From assembly GCA_022563075.1 (NCBI GenBank), contig JADFOC010000004.1:1-20345 (forward strand): DNA of 20,345 nucleotides, given 5' to 3'. How positions within the stretch are numbered: the stretch's first letter is position 1; every line of letters starts with the position of its first letter. Position numbers and translations under genes: made by a program. Shown one piece after another: positions 1-7,389 of this stretch. Source of the DNA: Pseudomonadota bacterium (GTDB lineage: Bacteria > Pseudomonadota > Gammaproteobacteria > Pseudomonadales > Pseudohongiellaceae). The notes beneath the pieces were generated by a model. That model made no database searches. It was not told the DNA's origin and saw only the letters and a program-made list of their open reading frames with translations.

Positions 1-1
1 A

Positions 2-2026
2 TTTGACACCAGTGAGCTCGATTTGAACGATGCGGTAGCACGTGTGCTCTCACTTCCCACCGTCGCTAATAAGAGTTTTCTCATTACTATTGGCGATCGT
101 ACTATCACCGGGCTGGTGAGTCGTGACCAGATGGTAGGTCCCTGGCAGGTTCCGGTGGCGGATGTGGCAGTGACGGCAACCTCCTACAACTCCTATACTG
201 GCGAAGCCATGGCCATGGGGGAGCGAACGCCGCTGGCGCTATTCGACGCAGCCGCGTCAGGAAGAATGGCTATCGGAGAAGCCGTAACCAATATCGCCAG
301 CGCCGCGGTGGCGCGGCTGGCTGATATTAAGCTGTCGGCAAACTGGATGGTGGCGGCTGGGCATGGTGTTGAAGATCAAAAACTATTTGCCACCGTGAAA
401 GCCGTGGCCATGGAATTGTGCCCACAGTTGGGCATCTGTATTCCAGTTGGAAAAGATTCCATGTCCATGCGTACCGTCTGGCGGGACGACGCCGGTGAAC
501 AGAGTAACACCGCACCTCTTTCGCTCATTATCACGGCGTTTGCACCGGTTACTGATATTCGGCAAACCGTCACGCCGCAGTTGCAAACCGACCAAGGGGA
601 TAGTTGCCTGCTACTGATCGATCTGGGAAGAGGCAACAACAGGTTAGGGGGTTCGGCGTTAACTCAAGTATTCGGGAACATGCAGGGTGTGCCGCCGGAC
701 CTGGACCAAGCCGAGGATTTGCAGCGATTTTTTGCCTTCATCCAGCAATGTCGCTCTGAAGGGCTATTGCTGGCGTACCACGATCGTTCGGACGGTGGTT
801 TGTTCACTACGCTGGTGGAGATGGCGTTCACTGCCCATTGCGGGCTCGATATTAAGCTGGATGCCATTAAGTCTCACAGTGATGCCATTAGTACGCTGTT
901 CAGCGAAGAGTTAGGAGCCGTTGTACAAATCAGAAGCCAGGATCTTTCGTTTATGCAGGAACTGGCGACGACGCATGAACTCAACGCTTGCATGCACGTT
1001 GTCGCGGAAATCAATGAAAACGATAGCATCAATGTCTTTGACGGTGAGAGACAGCTGTTCTCACGCGCGCGAGTGGAATTACAACGAATCTGGTCAGCCA
1101 CCAGCTATCATATGCAGAGCCTTAGAGACAATTCCGACTGCGCGAAAGCAGAGTATGATCAGATACTGGATCGGCAAGATCCGGGTCTCAATGTGAAACT
1201 CAGCTTCGATATTAATGCAGACATTACGGCGCCTTACCTTAACGTCGGCTCCAGGCCGAGGGTGGCGGTGTTGCGGGAACAAGGTGTAAACGGTCAGGTT
1301 GAAATGGGGGCCGCATTTGATCGCGCGCGGTTTGCCGCAATCGATGTCCATATGACGGATATCATCAGCGGGAGAGTGAATCTCGATACATTCAATCTGG
1401 TGGTTGCCTGTGGAGGATTTTCCTACGGTGATGTATTGGGTGGGGGCGGCGGCTGGGCTAAATCCGTGTTGTTTAATGATCGGGCCAGGTCGCAATTTGA
1501 ACAATTCTTCAATAATCCCAATACGCTGACCCTGGGCGTGTGTAATGGCTGCCAGATGCTGTCTCTGTTGCATGAATTAATCCCCGGGGCTGGCAATTGG
1601 CCGAGGTTTGTGCGCAATCGCTCGGAGCAATTCGAAGGCAGGGTCAGCCTGGTGAAAATAGAGAATTCGCCATCGGTTTTTCTGCAGCAGATGGAAGATT
1701 CTCGTTTCCCGTTGGCGGTGGCCCATGGTGAGGGTTGTGCACAATTTTCCAGTTATGATGAGTTGGAGACACTGACAGTCAACGACGGTATTGCCATGCG
1801 TTATGTGGATAATCGAGGCGACACCACCGAGGTCTATCCGGCGAATCCAAATGGTTCGCCGCAGGGAATAGCTGGCATTACCGCTCGCGATGGCCGGGTT
1901 ACACTCCTGATGCCGCATCCAGAGCGGGTGTTCAGAGTGAGTCAAAATTCCTGGCATCCAGACACTTGGCAGGAAGACGCGCCGAGCATGCGCATGTTTC
2001 GCAATGCTCGCAGGTGGCTGGACTGA
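2..2026 (+). CDS. purL: Phosphoribosylformylglycinamidine synthase PurL, C-terminal half (5' end outside window)
   Basis: PurL makes FGAM from FGAR, glutamine and ATP, the fourth step of de novo purine synthesis, in the cytoplasm. The reading frame is open from the left edge, so the first in-frame TTG at 23 is not a start; 674 residues are seen, roughly half of the ~1,295 of the fused proteobacterial enzyme. The first ~400 residues belong to the second AIRS-like synthase half ([28 protein letters not shown]). The glutamine amidotransferase domain begins near nucleotide 1255 ([12 protein letters not shown]) and has the nucleophile Cys in GVCNGCQM (codon 1541) and the His and Glu of PHPERVFR (codons 1916 and 1922). 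All three catalytic residues are present, so the domain looks active. The next gene starts 1 bp after the stop. Confidence 0.97.
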   Translation, partial: FDTSELDLNDAVARVLSLPTVANKSFLITIGDRTITGLVSRDQMVGPWQVPVADVAVTATSYNSYTGEAMAMGERTPLALFDAAASGRMAIGEAVTNIASAAVARLADIKLSANWMVAAGHGVEDQKLFATVKAVAMELCPQLGICIPVGKDSMSMRTVWRDDAGEQSNTAPLSLIITAFAPVTDIRQTVTPQLQTDQGDSCLLLIDLGRGNNRLGGSALTQVFGNMQGVPPDLDQAEDLQRFFAFIQQCRSEGLLLAYHDRSDGGLFTTLVEMAFTAHCGLDIKLDAIKSHSDAISTLFSEELGAVVQIRSQDLSFMQELATTHELNACMHVVAEINENDSINVFDGERQLFSRARVELQRIWSATSYHMQSLRDNSDCAKAEYDQILDRQDPGLNVKLSFDINADITAPYLNVGSRPRVAVLREQGVNGQVEMGAAFDRARFAAIDVHMTDIISGRVNLDTFNLVVACGGFSYGDVLGGGGGWAKSVLFNDRARSQFEQFFNNPNTLTLGVCNGCQMLSLLHELIPGAGNWPRFVRNRSEQFEGRVSLVKIENSPSVFLQQMEDSRFPLAVAHGEGCAQFSSYDELETLTVNDGIAMRYVDNRGDTTEVYPANPNGSPQGIAGITARDGRVTLLMPHPERVFRVSQNSWHPDTWQEDAPSMRMFRNARRWLD

Positions 2027-2027
2027 A

Positions 2028-2357
2028 ATGCCTGCTGAGGCACTATTCAAAATTGAATTTTATGTCCCGGAATCGCATCTGGAGAAGGTTAAATCAGCCA
2101 TGTTTGCGGCGGGCGCCGGTGTGGTCGGTGACTATGATCGTTGTGCCTGGCAGATCATTGGTCAGGGACAGTATCGACCGCTGCAAGGCAGCACGCCCTA
2201 CCAGGGAAAACAAGACGAGATCGAGTCTGTTGCCGAGTACAAGGTGGAGATGGTGTGTTCGGAAGCAAAGATCAACCAGGCAATCGAGGCCTTAAAGAGA
2301 TCGCATCCCTATGAAGAAGTGGCTTACTCGGTGATTCGAACCGAATCGTTGGAATAG
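2028..2357 (+). CDS. YqfO/NIF3-like C-terminal-domain protein
   Basis: A 109-residue soluble protein resembling the stand-alone form of the domain inserted in YqfO/NIF3 (DUF34) proteins, with a fold related to PII/CutA. Recognisable pieces are the N-terminal KIEFYVPESHLEKVKSAMFAAGAG strand-helix, split here as KIEFYVPE and KVKSAMFAAGAG, the GxGQYRPLQGSTPYQG turn, and the C-terminal SHPYEEVAYSV. The function of the family is not settled; metal or nucleotide binding is often suggested. I chose the ATG at 2028 because AGGTGG lies about 10 bases upstream and an in-frame ATG at 2004 has no ribosome site. It follows purL with a 1-bp gap, so it is probably cotranscribed. Its last 34 bp overlap the 3' end of the convergent gene on the minus strand. 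Confidence 0.8.
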   Translation: MPAEALFKIEFYVPESHLEKVKSAMFAAGAGVVGDYDRCAWQIIGQGQYRPLQGSTPYQGKQDEIESVAEYKVEMVCSEAKINQAIEALKRSHPYEEVAYSVIRTESLE

Positions 2358-3301
2358 CTTCGCGCCGCGTTGCGTCGAGCACAGGCACGAGTTCGGCGCG
2401 ATACCGTGGCCTCGGATACGCCAAGCGCACTGGCAGTTTTCTTCTGATTACCGGCATAGTATCCCAGCACATGTGCTACTACCGCGCCTTCGAACTCCCG
2501 CATCATGCGTTTAAGATTCAATGACTTCTCTGCGGCTGGATTATCATTGATCGCGATGCATTCGGTAATCTGCTCCATCAGTTGCTTGTGGAATTTTCGT
2601 TCCTTGGTGTAAGGGATGAATGTAAGTAGGCGAAATAGTCTGGTTTTCTCTTCGGCGAACACCATCATGGCTAAACTCGCAGTGAAGGCCAAAGACATGA
2701 GGATGGCTGAGTTAATATTCACGCCTATAGCCATCAATAGCATGACGGCGAAAGTCACCGCTACTGGTGCGGCGGTACTGATTAGCACGATGAGACACTG
2801 CTGTCGGCTCACATTGGAAGCAGAGTGAGTCATTCCACGAAACAGTAAGCTAACTGCCAGCAGCAATCCACCCAGCAAATAAAGTTCGAATACCCAATAC
2901 ATGTCACCGGCAATTCGAGTGAGGGAATAGCTGGTTGGTTCGACCCCCGCGACGATAGAGCGGCTGAATATCATGGCGACGATTAGACTGGCCAGAATGC
3001 CGTTGAGTGCCAGCTTTATCTTGTTGGTGTGCCAATTGAATTCTGAGTATTCCAGCGCCAGGTTGACATAGGCGTGAAGAGTGAAAATTGCACAGCAGTC
3101 ATAGGCCAGTAATATCAGTAACAGTGTGTGCTCGGAGAATTGAGCCTTGATGGAAAACAGTTCGGCGATATTCAGGAGAAAGATAGCGATAAAAAACATG
3201 GCGAGGTTGAAATTTTCGCGGCGCAGCGAGTGGTGATAGCGCAGGAAGATGGCAATCTTCAAGCAAATCGCGAATAAGGCAGGAAGTAATAACAATTCCA
3301 T
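2324..3301 (-). CDS. Seven-helix membrane protein with C-terminal Fis-type HTH (putative membrane-tethered regulator)
   Basis: I do not recognise a named family for the whole protein (325 aa). Seven hydrophobic stretches can be seen at about residues 3-22, 31-49, 58-85, 94-118, 135-155, 168-194 and 197-217, a layout like the 7-helix sensor part found in some histidine kinases. A charged linker (218-265) leads to a short helical domain, about 266-306, with GNQKKTASALGVSEATVSRR, which matches the Fis/NtrC-type HTH (HTH_8) pattern. There is no kinase, receiver or AAA+ domain between sensor and HTH. It lies 55 bp downstream of the KAS III-like gene on the same strand. No clear Shine-Dalgarno precedes the ATG; the upstream sequence is TA-rich. 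A one-component membrane sensor/regulator is inferred, not shown. Confidence 0.72.
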   Translation of the reverse strand: MELLLLPALFAICLKIAIFLRYHHSLRRENFNLAMFFIAIFLLNIAELFSIKAQFSEHTLLLILLAYDCCAIFTLHAYVNLALEYSEFNWHTNKIKLALNGILASLIVAMIFSRSIVAGVEPTSYSLTRIAGDMYWVFELYLLGGLLLAVSLLFRGMTHSASNVSRQQCLIVLISTAAPVAVTFAVMLLMAIGVNINSAILMSLAFTASLAMMVFAEEKTRLFRLLTFIPYTKERKFHKQLMEQITECIAINDNPAAEKSLNLKRMMREFEGAVVAHVLGYYAGNQKKTASALGVSEATVSRRTRACARRNAARSYSNDSVRITE

Positions 3302-3356
3302 TTTATATAACCAGATTTTATAACAGCGTCAGAACCCAGGGGTCATCCGCTGCAGG

Positions 3357-4361
3357 CTATAGAACCAGGCCTATTTGACTAATCGACAGGCCACTGCCGG
3401 CACCTAAAATTAATATCTTGTCTCCCACCTGTGGTCTAGCGACTTCAAGAGTGACAGGAAGGGTAGCGGTAGTGAGGTTACCATAACTCTGAAATATAGT
3501 GGGAGCCTTTTCGAGCGAAATTCCCGCTAATTTTGCCAATCTGTGATGTGGTTTGCTTCCTACCTGGTGACAAATTAGATGATCCACGTCATCCGGGCGC
3601 CAATTCAACAACTTATAGGTTCCAGCGATGAGTGATTGATGCATGTGGATCATCACTGCAGAGATTCTGTCCATGATCATTTGGCCGCAGCGTTTGCCGG
3701 TATGATCGAACTTGTAGTAGCACAAGTCGGTGTAGCGCCCGCGGCTATCGAATCGATAGTTTTTAATTCCGGATGTGGCTGACGCACGTTGCAGTATCAC
3801 CGCGCCTCCAGCATCGCCTGTGGTGAAGCCACCTACCTTGGCGTGAAAGTTCTCCAAAGTGGGGTTTTCCTTAATGTCTTTGATTACGTCCCGTATCAGA
3901 TGGCTGGGTACTTCGCCGGTGACCACCAGCACATTCTCAATAGCGCCGGTGGCGATCATGGCATCGCCCACCGAAATGCCATTAGAGAAGCCATGACAGG
4001 CATTGCTTATGTCTAGGCAGGTGGCATTAATACAGCCCAGTTCGCGCTGTATTCGGTGGGATGTGGCAGGCTCGATCCAGTCGCGATCAATCCCGCAATA
4101 CAGCACCATGCCAATGTCCTTGGGGTCCATATTGCATTTTTCTAAGGCACGCCGTCCCGCATGAATAGCTAGATCTGAAGGTTTGGCATCGCTTGCCGCG
4201 AAGCGTCGGGAATGGATGCCGGTCAATTCCTCGATCCAGGTATTGGAGATACCAAATAGGTGTTCGGATTGGATCTCGTCCATCAGTTCACTTGATGACA
4301 CGACCTGATCTGGCAGGTAGGTGCCTATCGATGCAATTCTACAATGCCCTGTCATGTTCAT
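3357..4361 (-). CDS. Beta-ketoacyl-ACP synthase III-like enzyme (FabH/PqsD-type thiolase fold)
   Basis: A 334-residue KAS III-fold condensing enzyme. The Cys-His-Asn triad is intact: Cys122 in DISNACHGF, His265 in LICHQVG and Asn295 in YGNLTTAT, with the C-terminal glycine loop GAGSGLS. Such enzymes join an acyl-CoA or acyl-enzyme to malonyl-ACP or a related nucleophile. TTGDAGGAVIL replaces the usual FGDGAGAVVL, and the insert around DVIKDIKENPTLENFHAKVGGF differs from E. coli FabH, so this may be a specialised member (alkylquinolone, resorcinol, olefin or another product) and not the housekeeping FabH. No fab genes are adjacent. The start is supported by AAGGAT 7 bases upstream. The partner gene downstream is the membrane HTH protein. 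The substrate cannot be told. Confidence 0.85.
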   Translation of the reverse strand: MNMTGHCRIASIGTYLPDQVVSSSELMDEIQSEHLFGISNTWIEELTGIHSRRFAASDAKPSDLAIHAGRRALEKCNMDPKDIGMVLYCGIDRDWIEPATSHRIQRELGCINATCLDISNACHGFSNGISVGDAMIATGAIENVLVVTGEVPSHLIRDVIKDIKENPTLENFHAKVGGFTTGDAGGAVILQRASATSGIKNYRFDSRGRYTDLCYYKFDHTGKRCGQMIMDRISAVMIHMHQSLIAGTYKLLNWRPDDVDHLICHQVGSKPHHRLAKLAGISLEKAPTIFQSYGNLTTATLPVTLEVARPQVGDKILILGAGSGLSISQIGLVL

Positions 4362-4664
4362 AGTTTTATCCTTTCAATTTGCTGCATGAGTGGGAGGCTC
4401 GTCAGGAGCCAACGCCATTATCAACGCTTCGTTATAAAAAAGAAAAGTTTAATAACGTATTGTTTGCAGGTCGGAAATACTGGATAGAGTACTGTTTCAA
4501 GAATGAAATCAGGCTGTGCGCCTTTAAATGCGTGAGGTTTAGACAGCAAAATGGGCGTTGTAGGATAGATTCCTACAACCGCAGCATGGGGCTAAAGAGT
4601 TTGTGCCCAAAGCAAAAATTGGTTGGTGCAAGTGCAGGTTGGGAATAATTTTAGAACTGTCAGT
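4362..4664. other. Intergenic gap of 303 bp upstream of the KAS III-like gene
   Basis: AT-rich, with no convincing gene: the only longer frame (4379-4648, plus strand) has no family resemblance and no ribosome site. The gap must hold the 3' end of the NUDIX transcript and the minus-strand promoter of the KAS III-like gene. A weak candidate promoter on the minus strand is TTTCCG, 17 bases, TATTAA, ending roughly 80 bases before the start. It contains a perfect inverted repeat (4557-4579, listed separately) and a short palindrome GAACTGTCAGTTC at 4654-4666 that runs into the last codons of the NUDIX gene. Confidence 0.6.
4557..4579. promoter_or_regulatory. Perfect 9-bp inverted repeat, candidate operator
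   Basis: Arms GTTGTAGGA and TCCTACAAC flank TAGAT. No T-run follows on either strand, so a terminator is unlikely. It sits 196 bp upstream of the KAS III-like start in an otherwise AT-rich gap. The TGTAGG...CCTACA core is loosely like sites bound by LuxR/NarL-family response regulators (for example the GacA box, which has a 6-base spacer and AAG/CTT arms), but the spacing and bases differ, so the binding protein is unknown. Confidence 0.5.
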
Positions 4665-5261
4665 TCACTGATCGACGCCGATAGGGCTTTGACTGATCAA
4701 CCGGGTAGTAACGGTGTGATCTTCGCCATGATGGACATCAAACATTCGAACTGGAAATCGCCTGACGGGTAAATCCTGAAAATAATACTTCAGCGTGCTC
4801 TTAACCACGGGAAAGGCGATCTCCTGCCAGGGAATGTCGGGTTCGCTGAATAAGGCGACTGCCTGTGATTCAGCCCCGGCGGTGAAATCAAGATCTACCA
4901 GTTCGGCACGGAAGAACATATAGACCTGGTTAATGGAAGGTAAATTAAACAGGGTATAGAGGCAGTCATCTTGAACCGATACCCTGGCACCGGCTTCCTC
5001 CAGGGTTTCACGTATGGCTCCGCTAAGACTGGATTCTCCGTTCTCCATATAACCTGCCGGCAGAGTCCATTTACCGAGCCGCGGCTGGATCGCGCGTCTA
5101 CAGAGCAATACCTGGTCGCCATAGATTGGTAGGGTGCCAACTACATTTTTGGGGTTTTGATAGAAGATACGATCGCAAGCATCACAGCAGTATCGAGGTC
5201 TGTCGTCACCCTCCGGCACGCGGAGGATGAGTTTAGCGGCACAATGATGGCAGTACTTCAT
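4665..5261 (-). CDS. Zinc-ribbon NUDIX hydrolase
   Basis: A 198-residue NUDIX pyrophosphohydrolase that would cleave a nucleoside diphosphate linked to another moiety. An N-terminal zinc ribbon is formed by Cys4, Cys7, Cys26 and Cys29. The NUDIX box is complete: G70, E76, R84-E85, E88, E89 and G91 (GYMENGE...RETLEEAG). Its zinc ribbon plus NUDIX order resembles NudC, but the NADH-pyrophosphatase signature SQPWPFPQS is absent and the protein is shorter than the ~257 residues of E. coli NudC, so I do not call it NudC; ADP-ribose or FAD/CoA-type substrates are possible. No strong Shine-Dalgarno is seen before the ATG. A promoter-like sequence lies about 75 bases upstream, so it is probably a single-gene unit. 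Confidence 0.88.
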   Translation of the reverse strand: MKYCHHCAAKLILRVPEGDDRPRYCCDACDRIFYQNPKNVVGTLPIYGDQVLLCRRAIQPRLGKWTLPAGYMENGESSLSGAIRETLEEAGARVSVQDDCLYTLFNLPSINQVYMFFRAELVDLDFTAGAESQAVALFSEPDIPWQEIAFPVVKSTLKYYFQDLPVRRFPVRMFDVHHGEDHTVTTRLISQSPIGVDQ

Positions 5262-5335
5262 AGCGGGCGGTGTCGGACAATCTTATTCGTTGGATGCTGA
5301 CCAGCGTAGCCTGATCGGTCGCGCTGGGTCGGGGT

Positions 5336-5365
5336 ACTATACTGGTTTAGTGAAGTGAATGGCAA
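5336..5365 (-). promoter_or_regulatory. Sigma-70-type promoter of the NUDIX gene
   Basis: Read on the minus strand, TTGCCA (5360-5365) is followed after 18 bases by TATAGT (5336-5341). The predicted transcript start is near 5329, giving a leader of about 68 nt before the NUDIX ATG. The match is from consensus only. Confidence 0.42.
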
Positions 5366-5427
5366 TCCACGATCTGAGGTTGAGGATAGTGCTCTCTCTG
5401 CTGGCGAAGGAATTTCGGTTGGTGCAC

Positions 5428-6213
5428 TTAGATGCGATTGAATTCGCAATGCAGACGGAATCTCTTCGAGGTCATGAACGCCTCGATTTCTCGCAGACGG
5501 GTTTCCAGGCTGCTGTAGATTTCGGTGCACTCTTTGCGCGAGTATTGGCTTGCTGCTGCGGTGGATTCGTCAGTTTTTGCGGTAGTATCATGCATTCGAC
5601 TCACGGCGGCTTTAACCTTGTCTTTCATGTCCTTCATATCGGCTGTAAATTCTTCGTTGGCATAGCTCATGCGCACACGATTTTTTCGCGCATGTCTGCG
5701 TGCTCGACGTTCAGCACGTCGTTGTCGGCGCTGCATTTTTCTCGCATAACTGTCGGCGTCTGTGGTATGAGGATCCGGGTCGAATACAAAGATACAGATG
5801 ATATAAGCCCAGAAGGTAAACGGTCCGAAGATGAAGAGCGAACACAGAGTAACGGCTCTCACCGAGAAGGCACTGACTTCGAGATAATCGGCAATGCCGC
5901 TGCAGACCCCGGCAATACGCTTGTTGCGTGAGTTCTTGTAAATCGGTTTACGGTAATTCAGTTGTTTGAAATGATCGGCAGTTTTCGCGTCATTGAAATA
6001 GTCCCGCAGTTTGTCTGGAGTGATTTCCTTGTCCAGGCAGAAGTACAAAAGGAAATAGCCAACGATCAGGGTGGGCCACGAGATTACGCAGATGATGAAG
6101 ATGATTCTGACCAGGGTAGCGGGTACTTCAAGCCAGTCGGCAACGCCGGCACAGACTCCGAGGCAACGCTTGTTTTCTCGGTCAAGATGCATACTACTCA
6201 ACCCCATTCGCAT
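5428..6213 (-). CDS. pspC: Phage shock protein C with two PspC domains
   Basis: PspC is an inner-membrane sensor/effector of the phage-shock response. This one is 261 aa, about twice the ~119 of E. coli PspC, because the PspC unit occurs twice: ENKRCLGVCAGVADWLEV then a membrane helix (about residues 36-60), and RNKRIAGVCSGIADYLEV then a second helix (about 120-144). A very basic stretch follows (158-182, rich in RR pairs), then a charged, mostly helical tail of about 75 residues. The ATG at 6213 is preferred because GGAGAG lies 6 bases upstream; it overlaps the end of pspB by 20 bp. Alternatives are an ATG at 6243 and one at 6192. It is the last gene of pspABC; no pspD or pspE follows. Confidence 0.88.
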   Translation of the reverse strand: MRMGLSSMHLDRENKRCLGVCAGVADWLEVPATLVRIIFIICVISWPTLIVGYFLLYFCLDKEITPDKLRDYFNDAKTADHFKQLNYRKPIYKNSRNKRIAGVCSGIADYLEVSAFSVRAVTLCSLFIFGPFTFWAYIICIFVFDPDPHTTDADSYARKMQRRQRRAERRARRHARKNRVRMSYANEEFTADMKDMKDKVKAAVSRMHDTTAKTDESTAAASQYSRKECTEIYSSLETRLREIEAFMTSKRFRLHCEFNRI

Positions 6214-6433
6214 TCTGTTCTCTCCAGTCGGGTACTTCAGCATCGAGGATAGTTTCCAGTACGTCGATGCGTTCCGTCAGGGATTCAGCCATGACCGCCA
6301 ATTCCCCCATGTCATAATCACCTTGCGCTTGGATCTGATAGCTGCGACGCCCTTTTTTCAGCAGCACGATCCAGATGGTCACTGCGCCTAGTACCAATGC
6401 TACTATTGATATGATGAACTCTAAAACGCCCAT
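6194..6433 (-). CDS. pspB: Phage shock protein B
   Basis: PspB is a small inner-membrane partner of PspC that helps free PspF from PspA. The 79-residue product has one N-terminal membrane helix (about residues 4-25, LEFIISIVALVLGAVTIWIVLL), a basic stop (KKGRR) and a cytoplasmic helical part with a leucine-rich heptad (MAESLTERIDVLETIL), the usual PspB layout; E. coli PspB is 74 aa. The start has AGGA 7 bases upstream that overlaps the region of the pspA stop. The gap to pspA is 9 bp and the end overlaps pspC, consistent with translational coupling. Confidence 0.9.
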   Translation of the reverse strand: MGVLEFIISIVALVLGAVTIWIVLLKKGRRSYQIQAQGDYDMGELAVMAESLTERIDVLETILDAEVPDWREQNANGVE

Positions 6434-6442
6434 AGTGAAATC

Positions 6443-7102
6443 CTACTTTTCTTTAAGTTTGGTTTTTAGAGCGGCCAGTTCCTTGTCAATCGACTCTTGC
6501 TTCGCCAGTTCTTCAAACTCACTTTGTAGTCCTCTCTTCTCGATATGGATGCTGTCCATCTGCCCTTCCATCTGGTCAATTTTCTTTTCGTAATATTCAA
6601 ATTTGTCCATCGCGTTGTCAATAGTGTAGCTATACAATTGACGGTTCACGTGGAGCCGTGAAGCGGTAGCCTTGGTGCGCATGACGATGGTCTTCTGCCG
6701 AGCCCGCGCGTCGTTGAGTTTGGATTGCAGCTGCTCGATCTCGGTACTGAGCTTGTCCAGAGTCTCCCCGAGTTTTTGCAAATCCGTTTCCGTGATCTCG
6801 ACACTGGAGTTGATATTGGATTTTTCCAACAGTGCCGCCTTGGCCAAATCTTCGCGATCCTTGGAAAGGGCCAATTCGGCCTTGCTTTCCCAGTCTAGTG
6901 CTTGTTTCTTCAGCTGCTCTGCACGGCGCGTCAGAGTTTTTTTCTCAGCGATCACCTTGGCCGTCCCACTGCGGACTTCTACCAGGGTCTCTTCCATCTC
7001 CTGGATAACCATGCGAATCATCTTTTCGGGATTTTCCGCTTTATCCAGCAACGCGCTGATGTTGGAATTAATAATGTCAGATAGTCGGTTAAATATACTC
7101 AT
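6443..7102 (-). CDS. pspA: Phage shock protein A (PspA/IM30 family)
   Basis: PspA is a peripheral membrane protein of the ESCRT-III-like PspA/Vipp1 family. It holds PspF inactive in the resting cell and, on membrane damage, assembles on the inner membrane to maintain proton-tightness. The 219 residues (E. coli 222) start with the amphipathic helix MSIFNRLSDIINSNISALLD and continue as long coiled-coil helices (DPEK-like NPEKMIRMVIQEMEE, ALLEKSNI, RMKT-like RTKATASRL, MDKFEYYEKKIDQMEGQ). GAGG lies 8 bases before the ATG. It is first in pspABC, transcribed from a sigma-54 promoter at 7167-7183. Confidence 0.96.
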   Translation of the reverse strand: MSIFNRLSDIINSNISALLDKAENPEKMIRMVIQEMEETLVEVRSGTAKVIAEKKTLTRRAEQLKKQALDWESKAELALSKDREDLAKAALLEKSNINSSVEITETDLQKLGETLDKLSTEIEQLQSKLNDARARQKTIVMRTKATASRLHVNRQLYSYTIDNAMDKFEYYEKKIDQMEGQMDSIHIEKRGLQSEFEELAKQESIDKELAALKTKLKEK

Positions 7103-7166
7103 TACTGATACCTCAAATGTATCTTTAGTTACTTACCACCAACCCAGGATGGTTTAGTAACTGATG

Positions 7167-7183
7167 AGCAGGTACCATGCCAA
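7167..7183 (-). promoter_or_regulatory. Sigma-54 (-24/-12) promoter of pspABC
   Basis: On the minus strand the sequence TTGGCATGGTACCTGCT has the invariant GG of the -24 box and GC of the -12 box exactly 12 positions apart (consensus TGGCACG-N4-TTGCW). The only departures are T for C in GGCAC and C for T in the -12 box. The predicted start is near 7156, about 54 bases before the pspA ATG. The divergent pspF gene encodes the activator that such a promoter needs. Confidence 0.82.
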
Positions 7184-7248
7184 CTATTCTATATCTGTAA
7201 GCTATTGAAAATAATACGTTATTTATATGAGCCTCGGAACAGATAGCC

Positions 7249-7281
7249 TGGTAATAGCTAAATAACTTAACAAATGGTAAT
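7249..7281. promoter_or_regulatory. Candidate PspF enhancer (repeated heptamer)
   Basis: TGGTAAT occurs at 7249-7255 and again at 7275-7281, 26 bases apart, roughly 93 to 125 bases upstream of the predicted pspA start. In E. coli PspF binds two sites at a similar distance. The heptamer is not matched to a known PspF consensus, so this is a position-based guess. The surrounding 7184-7330 stretch is AT-rich and would also have to hold the pspF promoter. Confidence 0.28.
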
Positions 7282-7389
7282 TTTCACTATCAGTAACGTT
7301 TAAAAACGAAAACAAGCCCCCAAATACTCTAACATGGAACCATAAAGTCCTTTTTCATTACTGTAACAGACTGTTTTTATTGATCTTAT

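Noticed and set aside
1094..1573. 159-codon open frame antisense to purL
   Set aside because: It is opposite the conserved PurL amidotransferase domain and has no recognisable content.
3357..4361. Calling the KAS III-like gene fabH
   Set aside because: The catalytic triad fits, but motifs outside it differ and no fatty-acid synthesis genes are adjacent, so a gene symbol would overstate what can be seen.
4557..4579. Inverted repeat considered as a GacA box heading a small RsmY/CsrB-type RNA
   Set aside because: The spacer is 7 where the GacA box has 6 (between TGTAGG and CCTACA), and neither flank shows repeated GGA hairpins followed by a terminator.
4379..4648. 89-codon open frame on the plus strand in the gap upstream of the KAS III-like gene
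   Set aside because: No ribosome site, no family resemblance, and a composition (scattered Cys, Lys, Arg) like untranslated sequence; the gap is better explained as control DNA.
5359..5931. 190-codon open frame antisense to pspC
   Set aside because: It lies almost wholly opposite the well-supported pspC coding sequence, has no recognisable domain, and reads as a shadow frame.
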